Assembly (NCBI GenBank): GCA_902168185.1 | Contig: CABHOV010000076.1 | Coordinates: 124,001-188,000 of the forward strand | Direction of reading: 5' to 3' | Length of the DNA: 64,000 nt | DNA from: an uncultured Bacteroides sp. | GTDB taxonomy: Bacteria > Bacteroidota > Bacteroidia > Cytophagales > Cyclobacteriaceae | Shown here: positions 8,380 through 17,413 of the stretch, in pieces | How the letters are laid out: every line of letters begins with the position of its first letter | How positions within the stretch are numbered: the first letter of the stretch is position 1 | Notes under the pieces: model-generated | Database searches by the model: none | What the model saw: only the letters and a program-made list of their open reading frames with translations | What the model was told of the DNA's origin: nothing | Position numbers and translations under genes: made by a program

Positions 8380-10020
8380 ATGAAGAGAAGAGATTTTATG
8401 CAACTAGCCGGAATGGGTGCAGGCGCCATGCTCCTCCCTATATCTGCGTTTTCAAATCCGGTAGACCCGGCTCGCATGCTCGAGCCCTTGCTGGATGTAA
8501 AACAGAAAAAGCAACTCGCAGATGTAGCCTTGAACACTGCTAAATCATTCGGTGCTACATATGCCGATGTTCGCATCGGGCGATACCTGAATCAGTTTGT
8601 AATCACGCGTGAAAAGAAAGTACAAAATATAGTCAACACAGAATCATTTGGTGTCGGCATTCGCGTCATTGTAAATGGTACCTGGGGATTTGCAGCGACT
8701 AATAATGTCACGATCGATGGCATGAAGAAAACTGCAGAACGTGCTGCGATCATTGCCAAGGCAAATTCCAAATTTCAAAAGGAACCTGTAAAGCTCGCTC
8801 CGACTTCATCGTATGGCGAAGTGAGTTGGAAGACGCCTATAAAGAAGAATGGCTTCGAAGTTCCCGTAAAGGAAAAAGTTGACCTGCTGATGAATGCGAA
8901 TGCCCAAGCAATGGAGAAAGGCGCAAGCTTCGTAAATAGTCTAATGTTCCTCGTGAACGAGCAAAAGTATTTTGCTTCAACCGAGGGCTCCTATATAGAT
9001 CAGGATGTACATCGTACATGGCCTAGCTTTACCGTTACGATGATCGACCGCGCTTCCGGACAATTCAAGAATCGTGCGGCCTTCAGTGCTCCCGTTGGTA
9101 TGGGATATGAATACCTGGATGCACGGCCTGAAGATAAAATTGAAGGTCCCGGTGGAATTATACTATATAATAAATCTTATGATATAGTGGAGGATGCCGG
9201 TATGGCTGCGGAGCAAGCCAAGCAAATTATCGCGGCGAAGTCTGTAGAGCCGGGTAAATATGATCTTGTGCTTGAACCATCACACATGTGGCTTACCATT
9301 CACGAATCTGTAGGACACCCTACTGAATTAGATCGTGTACTCGGATATGAAGCCAACTATGCCGGCACAAGTTATCTTACACTTGACAAATGGAAATCCG
9401 GTAAGTTTAACGCAGGCAGCAAGATTGTAAACTTCGTAGCAGACAAAACGCAGCCGGGTTCTCTGGGTGCTGTGGCTTATGATGATGAAGGCGTGAAATG
9501 TAAATCATGGGATATCATCAAAGATGGAACACTGGTAAATTACCAGGCGATTCGCGACCAGGTAAATATCATTGACCAGAAAGAGTCACATGGTTGCTGC
9601 TACTCGCAGAGCTGGAGTGATGTACAGTTTCAGCGCATGGCAAATATATCTTTGAAACCAGGCAAGGAGCAGGTGACACCAGAGCAAATGATCTCCAGTG
9701 TCGACAAAGGTATATATATAGTGAAAGATGGTTCGTTCTCCATCGATCAGCAACGCTATAACTTCCAGTTCGGAGGTGTACTATTCTTTGAAATCAAGAA
9801 TGGCAAGATTGCAGGCATGCTGAAAGATGTAGCCTACCAGGCCAACTCACAGGAGTTCTGGAATTCCTGTGCTCAGATCTGTGATGAACGTGACTACCGG
9901 TTAAACGGAGCCTTCAACGATGGCAAGGGACAACCGAGCCAGTCGAATGCAGTATCGCACGGATCGGCTACTACGCGTTTCAACGGTGTCAGCGTAATTA
10001 ATACAGGACGAACTATATAA
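8380..10020 (+). CDS. Tat-exported TldD-type metalloprotease, copy 2
   Basis: A 546-residue paralogue of the preceding gene, similar along its whole length. The Tat signal is MKRRDFMQLAGMGAGAM. The zinc motif HESVGH lies at 308-313 and is followed by PTELDRVLGYEANYAG. Shared blocks include GSYIDQD, SIDQQRYNFQFGG and DGKGQPSQ. The Cys pair SCAQICDE is retained. It lies between copy 1 (12 bases) and tldE-1 (73 bases), so it should be made with both. Two TldD subunits beside one TldE suggests alternative heterodimers or division of substrates (inference). Confidence 0.9.
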   Translation: MKRRDFMQLAGMGAGAMLLPISAFSNPVDPARMLEPLLDVKQKKQLADVALNTAKSFGATYADVRIGRYLNQFVITREKKVQNIVNTESFGVGIRVIVNGTWGFAATNNVTIDGMKKTAERAAIIAKANSKFQKEPVKLAPTSSYGEVSWKTPIKKNGFEVPVKEKVDLLMNANAQAMEKGASFVNSLMFLVNEQKYFASTEGSYIDQDVHRTWPSFTVTMIDRASGQFKNRAAFSAPVGMGYEYLDARPEDKIEGPGGIILYNKSYDIVEDAGMAAEQAKQIIAAKSVEPGKYDLVLEPSHMWLTIHESVGHPTELDRVLGYEANYAGTSYLTLDKWKSGKFNAGSKIVNFVADKTQPGSLGAVAYDDEGVKCKSWDIIKDGTLVNYQAIRDQVNIIDQKESHGCCYSQSWSDVQFQRMANISLKPGKEQVTPEQMISSVDKGIYIVKDGSFSIDQQRYNFQFGGVLFFEIKNGKIAGMLKDVAYQANSQEFWNSCAQICDERDYRLNGAFNDGKGQPSQSNAVSHGSATTRFNGVSVINTGRTI

Positions 10021-10093
10021 CTCATTTCGGTTTATGATCATGATCTATACCACTACATCATCAACCACAATCCTAAACTAAATCGTAAATCCC

Positions 10094-11428
10094 ATGGCCA
10101 TACTTTCAAAAGAAGAAGCTAAAAAGATATTGGAGAAAGTGATCAGCTTATCCAAAGCCGATGGTTGCTCGGTAACGCTCAACGGCAACGACAGAGGCAA
10201 CATTCGCTATGCACGTAACAGCGTTTCAACCGCTGGTGAGAATAGCAACATTGTATTAGGTGTACAATCGTACTACGGTAAAAAATCAGGCTCTGCTACC
10301 ATCAACGAATTCGATGATGCATCACTTGAAAAAGTAGTAAGACGCTCAGAAGAACTGGCTAAGCTTGCACCGGAGAATCCCGAGTTCATGGATCCATTGC
10401 CACAGCAAAACTATGGCCCTGATTCAAAAACTTTTTCGGAAGCTACTGCTAATATTACTCCTGACTTCAGAGCGCAGGCTGCTGCTGATAGTATAAATCC
10501 TGCTGCTGCGAAAGATGTCACTGCTGCAGGCTATCTTGAAGACAGCCGTGGATTTTCTTGCATGATGACCAGCAAAGGTCTCTATGCCTATAACAAAGCA
10601 ACAAGCGTTGACTTCACTGTTACCATGCGCTCGAATGATGGCACCGGCTCAGGCTGGGCTGCTGCCGATTTAAATGATGTAAGCAAACTGAATGCTGCAG
10701 ACATTTCGAAGATAGCAATTGACAAAGCATTGATGTCACGCAACGCCAAGGCTATTGAACCTGGTAAATATACTGTGATCCTGGAGCCTTCTGCAGGTGC
10801 AGATCTGATTCGCCTGATGCTGAACATGAATGCGCGCCAGGCCGATGAAGGCAGAAGTTTTCTTTCCAAAAAAGGTGGAGGAACGAAGCTTGGTGAAAAA
10901 CTGGTAGATGAACGCGTGAATATATATACTGATCCATGGAGTGAAGATGTACCTGCATCACCATGGTCTGGTGATGGACTTGCTCGTAAGAAAATGGATT
11001 TGATCCGTAATGGTGCCGTGGCAAACCTGATCTACGATCGGTATTGGGCAACACAGAAAAATGTAGAAGCCGTTCCCTTCCCGGGCAATGCTATTATGGA
11101 CGGAGGAAGTGCATCGTTGGAAGACATGATCAAGGATACCAAAAAAGGTATACTGGTAACACGCTTCTGGTATATACGGCCCGTAGATCCTCAAACGTTG
11201 CTATATACTGGTTTGACACGCGATGGAACTTTCTACATTGAGAATGGAAAGATCAAGCACCCGATCAAAAACTTCCGTTTCAACGAAAGTCCGATCATCA
11301 TGCTGAACAACCTGGAAACACTAGGGCAGCAAAAACGTGCTGTAACCAGCGAAGGTGGAACCAATGTATATATACCTTACATGAAGATTCGTGACTTTAC
11401 ATTCAGCAGTCTGTCAGACGCTGTTTAG
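10094..11428 (+). CDS. TldE/PmbA-type subunit, copy 1
   Basis: A 444-residue TldE (PmbA)-like protein. In characterised pairs TldE lacks the catalytic metal motif and serves as the partner of TldD; here too no HExxxH is present. Seen: SGSATINEFDDASLEKVV (about 56-73), EPGKYTVILEPSAGADL (about 222-238), RQADEGRSF, and the C-terminal DGTFYIENGKI and FRFNESPIIMLNNLE blocks. There is no signal peptide: the protein starts MAILSKEEAKKILEKV. As its TldD partners carry Tat signals, it either stays in the cytosol or is carried out bound to TldD through the Tat pore (inference). A terminator follows. Confidence 0.88.
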   Translation: MAILSKEEAKKILEKVISLSKADGCSVTLNGNDRGNIRYARNSVSTAGENSNIVLGVQSYYGKKSGSATINEFDDASLEKVVRRSEELAKLAPENPEFMDPLPQQNYGPDSKTFSEATANITPDFRAQAAADSINPAAAKDVTAAGYLEDSRGFSCMMTSKGLYAYNKATSVDFTVTMRSNDGTGSGWAAADLNDVSKLNAADISKIAIDKALMSRNAKAIEPGKYTVILEPSAGADLIRLMLNMNARQADEGRSFLSKKGGGTKLGEKLVDERVNIYTDPWSEDVPASPWSGDGLARKKMDLIRNGAVANLIYDRYWATQKNVEAVPFPGNAIMDGGSASLEDMIKDTKKGILVTRFWYIRPVDPQTLLYTGLTRDGTFYIENGKIKHPIKNFRFNESPIIMLNNLETLGQQKRAVTSEGGTNVYIPYMKIRDFTFSSLSDAV

Positions 11429-11446
11429 TATATATTTTATAAAATC

Positions 11447-11478
11447 AGAGAGGCTGTTACTACAAACAGCCTCTCTTC
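11447..11478 (+). terminator. Rho-independent terminator after the first tld unit
   Basis: A 12-base-pair perfect stem (agagaggctgtt / aacagcctctct) with a six-base loop. The downstream T tract is short (ctcttcgatt). It separates tldD1-tldD2-tldE1 from tldD3-tldE2. Confidence 0.75.
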
Positions 11479-11659
11479 GATTATACCGGGCGCTGATCTA
11501 TACCTGTATATCTTTGATATTTAAATTTAACAGCACAAAAAATCACGAAGCTTGCGGTATAATAACTCTTTATGGCACTATACGTTTGCATAAGAAGTAA
11601 AGTATTCTCTATCTTAAAACGGAATTGACGATCAAGCTCATTAACCAATAACAACCCTT

Positions 11660-13297
11660 ATGAAACGAAGAGATTTTATTCACCTGGCAGGCATGGGCGC
11701 ATCGGCCGCAGTGCTTGCAGGAATTCCATCTTTCGGGAAAGCCATTCCTCCCGAGCGAGCATTGGAAACCATTGATGTCGCGCAGAAAAAACAAATGGCA
11801 GATGTAGCACTCAACGCGGCACGATCGAAAGGTGCAACCTATACCGATGTACGCATCGGGCGTTACCTGAATCAATTTGTTATTACACGTGAAGACAAAG
11901 TAGAGAACATTGTAAACACGGAGTCGTACGGAATGGGAGTACGCGTAATCGCCAATGGCGGATGGGGCTTTGCTGCTACCGATAAACTGGATAAAGATAG
12001 TATTGCTAAAACTGCAGAGCTCGCAGTTGCGATAGCGAAAGAAAATTCGCGCCTGCTAAGCGAACCCGTACAACTTGTTCCTCAAAAAGGATATGGTGAA
12101 GTAAGCTGGAAAGCACCGATTGAAAAAAATTCATTCGAAGTTCCTGTAAAGGAAAAAGTAGATCTGCTTCTCAGTGTAAATGATGCTGCTATCAAAGGCG
12201 GAGCTAACTATATAAATTCATTTTTGTTCACTGTAAACGAACAGAAGTATTTTGCATCTACGGATGGCTCCTATATAGATCAGGATATACATCGCATCTG
12301 GCCAACGTTCTTCATCACGAAGATCGATGCTGCGACCGGAAAATTCGAAACACGCAATGCCCTCAGCGCTCCTATGGGAATGGGCTATGAATATCTCAAC
12401 GCCCGTCCGCAAGACAAGATCAAAGGCCCGACTACACTATATAAAGGTCGCTATGATATGATCGAAGATGCCCGTGCCGGTGCACAACAAGCAGGAGAAA
12501 AATTAAAAGCTAAATCTGTTGAAGCAGGTAAATATGATCTGATCCTGGATCCTTCTCACTTGTGGTTAACCATTCACGAATCTGTAGGTCACCCTACTGA
12601 ACTGGATCGCGTGCTCGGCTATGAAGCAAACTTTGCCGGTACCAGTTTCTTAACGCTTGATAAATGGGAATCTAAAAAATTCAACTTCGGAAATAAAAAT
12701 GTAAACCTCTTTGCAGACAAACAGCAAATTGGTTCACTCGGTGCTGTAGGATACGATGACGAAGGCGTACAGTGTGGCCGTTGGGATCTGGTGAAAGATG
12801 GTATACTTGTAAATTACCAGGCTATACGTGATCAGGCACACATCATTGGCCTGACAGCTTCACAAGGTTGCTGCTATGCCGATAGCTGGAGCAGCGTGCA
12901 ATTCCAGCGCATGCCGAATGTATCGCTACAGGCAAGCAAAGAAAAACGCAGTGTCGATGACCTTATCAAAAATGTAGAGAAAGGTATATATATCATCGGC
13001 GATGGATCTTTCTCCATCGACCAGCAGCGCTATAATTTCCAGTTTGGCGGTCAGCTATATTACGAGATCAAGAACGGGAAAATTGCAGGGATGCTGAAAG
13101 ATGTAGCCTACCAGGCAAACACGCATGAGTTCTGGAATTCATGTGCCGGTACTGCCGATGAATCGGATTATCGTTTGGGGGGATCTTTCTTTGACGGTAA
13201 AGGTCAGCCATCGCAGTCCAGCGCTGTATCACACGGCTCTGCCACTACGCATTTTAAAGGAGTAAATGTTATTAACACATCACGCAACATCGGATAA
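11660..13297 (+). CDS. Tat-exported TldD-type metalloprotease, copy 3
   Basis: The third TldD paralogue, 545 residues, with the Tat signal MKRRDFIHLAGMGASAAVLA and the metal motif HESVGH near 306-311. It differs from copies 1 and 2 in keeping only the first of the two C-terminal cysteines (SCAGTADE in place of SCAKICDE). A stretch of 41 bases at 12266-12306 is identical to 7330-7370 in copy 1. It is followed after only six bases by a TldE gene, the simplest paired arrangement. It follows 231 bases of non-coding DNA that hold the upstream terminator, so it probably has its own promoter. Confidence 0.9.
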   Translation: MKRRDFIHLAGMGASAAVLAGIPSFGKAIPPERALETIDVAQKKQMADVALNAARSKGATYTDVRIGRYLNQFVITREDKVENIVNTESYGMGVRVIANGGWGFAATDKLDKDSIAKTAELAVAIAKENSRLLSEPVQLVPQKGYGEVSWKAPIEKNSFEVPVKEKVDLLLSVNDAAIKGGANYINSFLFTVNEQKYFASTDGSYIDQDIHRIWPTFFITKIDAATGKFETRNALSAPMGMGYEYLNARPQDKIKGPTTLYKGRYDMIEDARAGAQQAGEKLKAKSVEAGKYDLILDPSHLWLTIHESVGHPTELDRVLGYEANFAGTSFLTLDKWESKKFNFGNKNVNLFADKQQIGSLGAVGYDDEGVQCGRWDLVKDGILVNYQAIRDQAHIIGLTASQGCCYADSWSSVQFQRMPNVSLQASKEKRSVDDLIKNVEKGIYIIGDGSFSIDQQRYNFQFGGQLYYEIKNGKIAGMLKDVAYQANTHEFWNSCAGTADESDYRLGGSFFDGKGQPSQSSAVSHGSATTHFKGVNVINTSRNIG

Positions 13298-13303
13298 TAT
13301 ACT

Positions 13304-14638
13304 ATGCCTATACTTACAAAAGATGAAGCACAGGCTTTACTAAAAAAAGTACTGAGCTATTCCAAAGCAGAACAATGCGAAGTGAATATATATGGCGGTG
13401 ATAGCGGCAACATCCGGTATGCACGCAATTCGGTTTCTACCAGTGGTAACATAAGTCAGAGTACATTGATTGTATCATCAGCCTTTGGTAAAAAGTTAGG
13501 AACCGCCACCATCAACGAGTTTGATGACGCCTCCTTGCAAAAAGTAGTAAAGCGTTCGGAAGAACTCGCACAACTTGCTCCGGAAAACCCGGAGTTCGTG
13601 CCTTTTCTTGAACCGCAGAAATATGCTGAGCCTATAACATTTGTTCAGGCCACTGCTTCCATTACTCCCAAGCAACGAACCGATGCTGTAGCACAAAGTC
13701 TGCAGGTATCAAAAGATAACAAACAAGTTGCCGCAGGCTTTTTCGAAGACAACAAAGCATTTTCGGCTATGATGAATTCGAAAGGATTGTTTGCCTATAA
13801 CACGGCTACCAATGTAAACTTTTCGGTTACCGTACGCACAGCCGATGGTAAAGGATCAGGCTATGCGACACGCGGCTATAATGATTTCACAAAACTCGAT
13901 ACGAAAGCAGCTACTGAAATTGCTACGCAGAAAAGTATGAAATCTGCTGCAGCCAAAGCAATCGAGCCAGGTAAATATACTGTGATCCTGGAGCCCGCTG
14001 CTGCCGCTGTGTTACTGGAAAGAATTCTTTTCGATCTCGATGCACGCCAGGCGGATGAAGGTCGTAGTTCATTTAGTAAAGCCGGTGGAAAAACAAGGCT
14101 TGGAGAAAAGCTGATGGACGAGCGTGTGACTATATATTCAGATCCGCTGAATCCTGAACTTCCTACCAGCACCTGGAATGGTGACGGACGCCCGCATGAA
14201 AAAACTACATGGATCGAGAAAGGTGTTGTAAAGAACTTTTCCTATTCACGCTATTGGGCGCAGAAGAAAAATGTAAAAGCTATACCCAGCCCCAACAGCT
14301 TTATCATGGAAGGCGGAACAAAATCATTGCAGGATCTGATAGCCGGTACCAAGAAAGGTATCCTCGTTACGCGGCTGTGGTATATTCGCGATGTTGATCC
14401 GCAAACCTTGCTGTTAACAGGATTGACTCGCGATGGAACATTTTACATCGAGAACGGCAAGATTCAATATCCGATCAAGAACTTCCGCTTCAATGAAAGC
14501 CCCATCATCATGTTGAATAACCTGGAAGAACTAGGGGCAGTAGAACGTACGGTGAGTGTAGAATCCAATAATAATTACCTGATTCCGCCTATGAAAATCC
14601 GTGACTTTACATTCACGAGTTTATCTGACGCCATCTAG
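13304..14638 (+). CDS. TldE/PmbA-type subunit, copy 2
   Basis: A 444-residue paralogue of the TldE at 10094, with exactly the same length and the same block order (LGTATINEFDDASLQKVV, EPGKYTVILEPAAAA, RQADEGRSS, FRFNESPIIMLNNLE). No HExxxH motif and no signal peptide (MPILTKDEAQALLKKV). The six-base gap to tldD3 indicates co-translation and a dedicated TldD3-TldE2 pair. A strong hairpin follows. The role is inferred from the family; the natural substrates of exported TldD/TldE pairs are not known to me. Confidence 0.88.
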   Translation: MPILTKDEAQALLKKVLSYSKAEQCEVNIYGGDSGNIRYARNSVSTSGNISQSTLIVSSAFGKKLGTATINEFDDASLQKVVKRSEELAQLAPENPEFVPFLEPQKYAEPITFVQATASITPKQRTDAVAQSLQVSKDNKQVAAGFFEDNKAFSAMMNSKGLFAYNTATNVNFSVTVRTADGKGSGYATRGYNDFTKLDTKAATEIATQKSMKSAAAKAIEPGKYTVILEPAAAAVLLERILFDLDARQADEGRSSFSKAGGKTRLGEKLMDERVTIYSDPLNPELPTSTWNGDGRPHEKTTWIEKGVVKNFSYSRYWAQKKNVKAIPSPNSFIMEGGTKSLQDLIAGTKKGILVTRLWYIRDVDPQTLLLTGLTRDGTFYIENGKIQYPIKNFRFNESPIIMLNNLEELGAVERTVSVESNNNYLIPPMKIRDFTFTSLSDAI

Positions 14639-14660
14639 GTATAAAAGAGTATACAATCGA

Positions 14661-14698
14661 AAGAAGTCCCTTGTTACCGAGGGACTTCTTCATTTTCA
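14661..14698 (+). terminator. Rho-independent terminator after tldE-2
   Basis: An 11-base-pair perfect stem (aagaagtccct / agggacttctt) with an eight-base loop, followed by a moderately T-rich tail (cattttc). It separates the tld genes from the MoxR operon. Confidence 0.75.
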
Positions 14699-14779
14699 GA
14701 CTTCCGAATTCGTTTCAGCATCCACTTATATAATTTTATTTTATCATTCACCAGAAAAAGGGAACTTGCCTTTGTATAT

Positions 14780-15403
14780 ATGTCCGCGGCAAACAAGTTT
14801 TTTTTTACACGCCTTCAATATGAATCCGGTGACTGGGATGTAGACCAGCGTATGCCGTCTAACGTATTGAATTCTCTGATTGAGTATACCACGCTGAAAG
14901 TAGATACACAGGAGAATATTATTCCACTGAGCGGTGATAAGATCTTTAGCTGCCCGTTCTGTTATTTGAGTGGACATAAACTGGTGGAGTTTACTGCAGC
15001 CGAGCGCGCTAACTTTGAAAAGTATGTTCGCAACGGTGGGTTTGTATTTGTGGATGATTGCAATCATGACATCGATGGCCTTTTTGCCAAGTCGTTTGAA
15101 TCGCAGATGGAAGTAATTTTCGGTGCCAGCGCGCTGAAGAAGATTCCGAACAACCATCCGATCTATTCCATGTTCTTTAACTTCGAGGGCCCTCCTACTA
15201 CATCACAGGAATTAAATGGCTGGGGCGATGATATCGTTCACGATTACCTGAAGGCTGTGGAGATCAATGGAAAGATTGGTATACTCTATAGCAACAAAGA
15301 TTATGGATGTGAATGGGATTACGACTTCCGCAATAAGCGTTTCTATAAAATTGACAACACCCGCTTCAGTGTAAACATTGTTATGTATGCGCTGATGCGA
15401 TGA
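14780..15403 (+). CDS. DUF4159 family protein
   Basis: A 207-residue protein matching DUF4159, a ThuA-like, glutamine-amidotransferase-fold family with no assigned reaction. It has the family opening FTRLQYESGDWDVDQRMP (about residues 9-26), the SCPFCYLSGHKLVEF block and GGFVFVDDCNHDIDG, and ends in NIVMYALMR. It has no signal peptide. It is the first gene of a run that continues with MoxR, DUF58, BatA-like and DUF4175 genes. In many Bacteroidota and Planctomycetes this combination recurs, so it probably works with the MoxR chaperone system in the cell envelope (inference). Confidence 0.85.
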   Translation: MSAANKFFFTRLQYESGDWDVDQRMPSNVLNSLIEYTTLKVDTQENIIPLSGDKIFSCPFCYLSGHKLVEFTAAERANFEKYVRNGGFVFVDDCNHDIDGLFAKSFESQMEVIFGASALKKIPNNHPIYSMFFNFEGPPTTSQELNGWGDDIVHDYLKAVEINGKIGILYSNKDYGCEWDYDFRNKRFYKIDNTRFSVNIVMYALMR

Positions 15404-15498
15404 TATACTATAGATATAGATTTTGGAATCAGATCAGTTAAAAATTTCTGCTTTACGCTTTGGACTTAAATTCAGACTTAAAGCATAAACTATATTTT

Positions 15499-16503
15499 AT
15501 GAAAGAATTAAAAGAAGTAGAGCAATCTGTACAGAGTATAATTGAAAAGCTCGGTGCGTTGAAGCAGGAAATCGGCAAAGTCATTGTCGGGCAATCCGAA
15601 ACTGTTGATCAGTTACTGATTACTTTTCTCGCAGGCGGACATGCTTTACTGGAGGGTGTTCCCGGACTGGCAAAGACGTTGATGATCCGATCTTTGTCGG
15701 AAGCAATAGAACTCCCGTTCAGACGCATTCAGTTTACTCCCGACCTGATGCCTTCTGATATTATAGGCACTGAGATCCTGGAAGAGGATCATACTACAGG
15801 CAAACGCTTTTTTAAATTCAATAAAGGTCCGCTCTTCGCAAATATAATTCTGGCCGATGAGATTAACCGTACTTCACCGAAAACACAATCGGCCTTACTC
15901 GAAGCCATGCAGGAGTTTTCAGTAACGTATGGTGGTGTAACGTATCCACTGGAGAGACCATTCTTTATACTTGCTACACAAAACCCGATCGAGCAAGCCG
16001 GTACGTTTCCATTACCGGAAGCACAGCTCGACCGCTTCCTGCTATACATAAAGATTGGCTATCCTACTGCAGAAGAAGAAACTGCTATACTTGAAAGTAC
16101 TACCGGTAAGAAAGCAAATAAAATAAATAAGGTACTGGAAGGACGCGAGATCAAAGAAGCGCAGGAACTCGTACGCGAAGTACATATCAGCCGCGATCTC
16201 ATCGAGCGCGTAAGCGGTATAGTACGATTAACACGTCCTGATTCAAGCACTCCGTATGTAAAAGATTGGGTACGTTGGGGCGCAGGTCCACGTGCCGGTC
16301 AGGCCATGATCATGACGGCAAAAGCGCGCGCGCTACTACATGGTAATTTTGCTGTAACACTGGAAGATATAGAACGTGTAGCCTATCCGGTATTGCGCCA
16401 CCGGATTCTCATGAACTTCCGTGCAGAGGCCGAAGGTGTTACTTCTGATAATATCACGAAGCATTTACTCGAACACGCACAGACACAAGCTAAATCTATA
16501 TAG
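15499..16503 (+). CDS. moxR: MoxR-family AAA+ ATPase
   Basis: A 334-residue MoxR-type AAA+ ATPase, a family thought to act as a chaperone that activates or assembles cofactor-bearing or envelope complexes, usually with a DUF58/VWA partner. The Walker A variant GVPGLAKT lies at 53-60 and Walker B IILADEINR at 116-124. They are followed by SPKTQSALLEAMQE and the sensor stretch FILATQNPIEQAGTFPLPEAQLDRF. The ATG at 15499 is preferred to the TTG at 15460 because MoxR proteins start a few residues before the first helix. The DUF58 gene follows after 13 bases. Confidence 0.93.
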   Translation: MKELKEVEQSVQSIIEKLGALKQEIGKVIVGQSETVDQLLITFLAGGHALLEGVPGLAKTLMIRSLSEAIELPFRRIQFTPDLMPSDIIGTEILEEDHTTGKRFFKFNKGPLFANIILADEINRTSPKTQSALLEAMQEFSVTYGGVTYPLERPFFILATQNPIEQAGTFPLPEAQLDRFLLYIKIGYPTAEEETAILESTTGKKANKINKVLEGREIKEAQELVREVHISRDLIERVSGIVRLTRPDSSTPYVKDWVRWGAGPRAGQAMIMTAKARALLHGNFAVTLEDIERVAYPVLRHRILMNFRAEAEGVTSDNITKHLLEHAQTQAKSI

Positions 16504-16516
16504 CGATCCGTTACGC

Positions 16517-17413
16517 ATGAATCCACAGATACGATCTTTACTGAAACCGGAAGTGATCAACACCGTGAACGGGTTGGAGTTGATTGCACGTGTTATCGTG
16601 GAAGGGTTCATGAGTGGGAGTAATAAAAGTCAGGCTGTAGGAACAGGACAGGAATTCAGTCAGTATAGAAGTTATGAACCCGGTGATGACTTGCGTATGC
16701 TGGACTGGAAAATGTATGCGCGTTCCGGGCGATACTATATCCGCCAGGCAGATATTGAAACGAACATCACCGTAAAGTTCATGCTCGATGCCAGTCATTC
16801 CATGATGTATACCGAAGACGGGCTGAGTAAATTTATGTACGCCAAGGTAATGATCGCGGCACTCGCATACCTTGCCCGTAAACAAAGCGATGCCTTTGGT
16901 TTATTTACAGTGAACGAAAAAGAAATTCATGAAGTACATCCGCGTTTTGAGCAACAACAGTTCATGCGCTTTCTCCATATACTCGCTACAGCAAAAAGTG
17001 AAGGTACCTGGAAAAAAGGAAACGGCCTCGAACATCTATATGATCATCATGGAAAAGAAATGATCATCTTCATAACTGATTTATATGATGAAGAGAACGA
17101 TCTGCTACAATTTATAGCACGATTGAAAACCGTTCGAAATGAAGTGATCGTTTTTCACCTGATGGGTCGTCAGGAAACCGACCTGGACTTTAAAGGTTCT
17201 TTTACATTTGAAGACCTGGAAACGAAAGTACGTTCGAAAGTAGAAACAGCTACACAGCAAAAACAATATAGCGAGCGTGTACAACAGTGGATCACACATT
17301 CAAGAAACTGGATGTTGGAAAAACAGATCAGCTATGAATTGATAAACCTCAACGATTCATTCGAGACCACCTTGCGAAATTTTTTAAAGATCCGAAAAAC
17401 CTTGGCCCGCTAA
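16517..17413 (+). CDS. DUF58 domain protein
   Basis: A 298-residue DUF58 protein, the usual partner of MoxR. The hallmark block YEPGDDLRMLDWKMYARSG lies at about 53-71. A VWA-like metal site DASHS (91-95) follows the strand VKFML. No membrane segment is visible, so it is probably a peripheral or cytosolic partner. The start is set at ATG 16517 (MNPQIRSLLKPEV), where the family begins; an earlier in-frame ATG lies inside moxR and would add an unrelated leader. The stop overlaps the start of the next gene by one base, indicating translational coupling. Confidence 0.92.
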   Translation: MNPQIRSLLKPEVINTVNGLELIARVIVEGFMSGSNKSQAVGTGQEFSQYRSYEPGDDLRMLDWKMYARSGRYYIRQADIETNITVKFMLDASHSMMYTEDGLSKFMYAKVMIAALAYLARKQSDAFGLFTVNEKEIHEVHPRFEQQQFMRFLHILATAKSEGTWKKGNGLEHLYDHHGKEMIIFITDLYDEENDLLQFIARLKTVRNEVIVFHLMGRQETDLDFKGSFTFEDLETKVRSKVETATQQKQYSERVQQWITHSRNWMLEKQISYELINLNDSFETTLRNFLKIRKTLAR

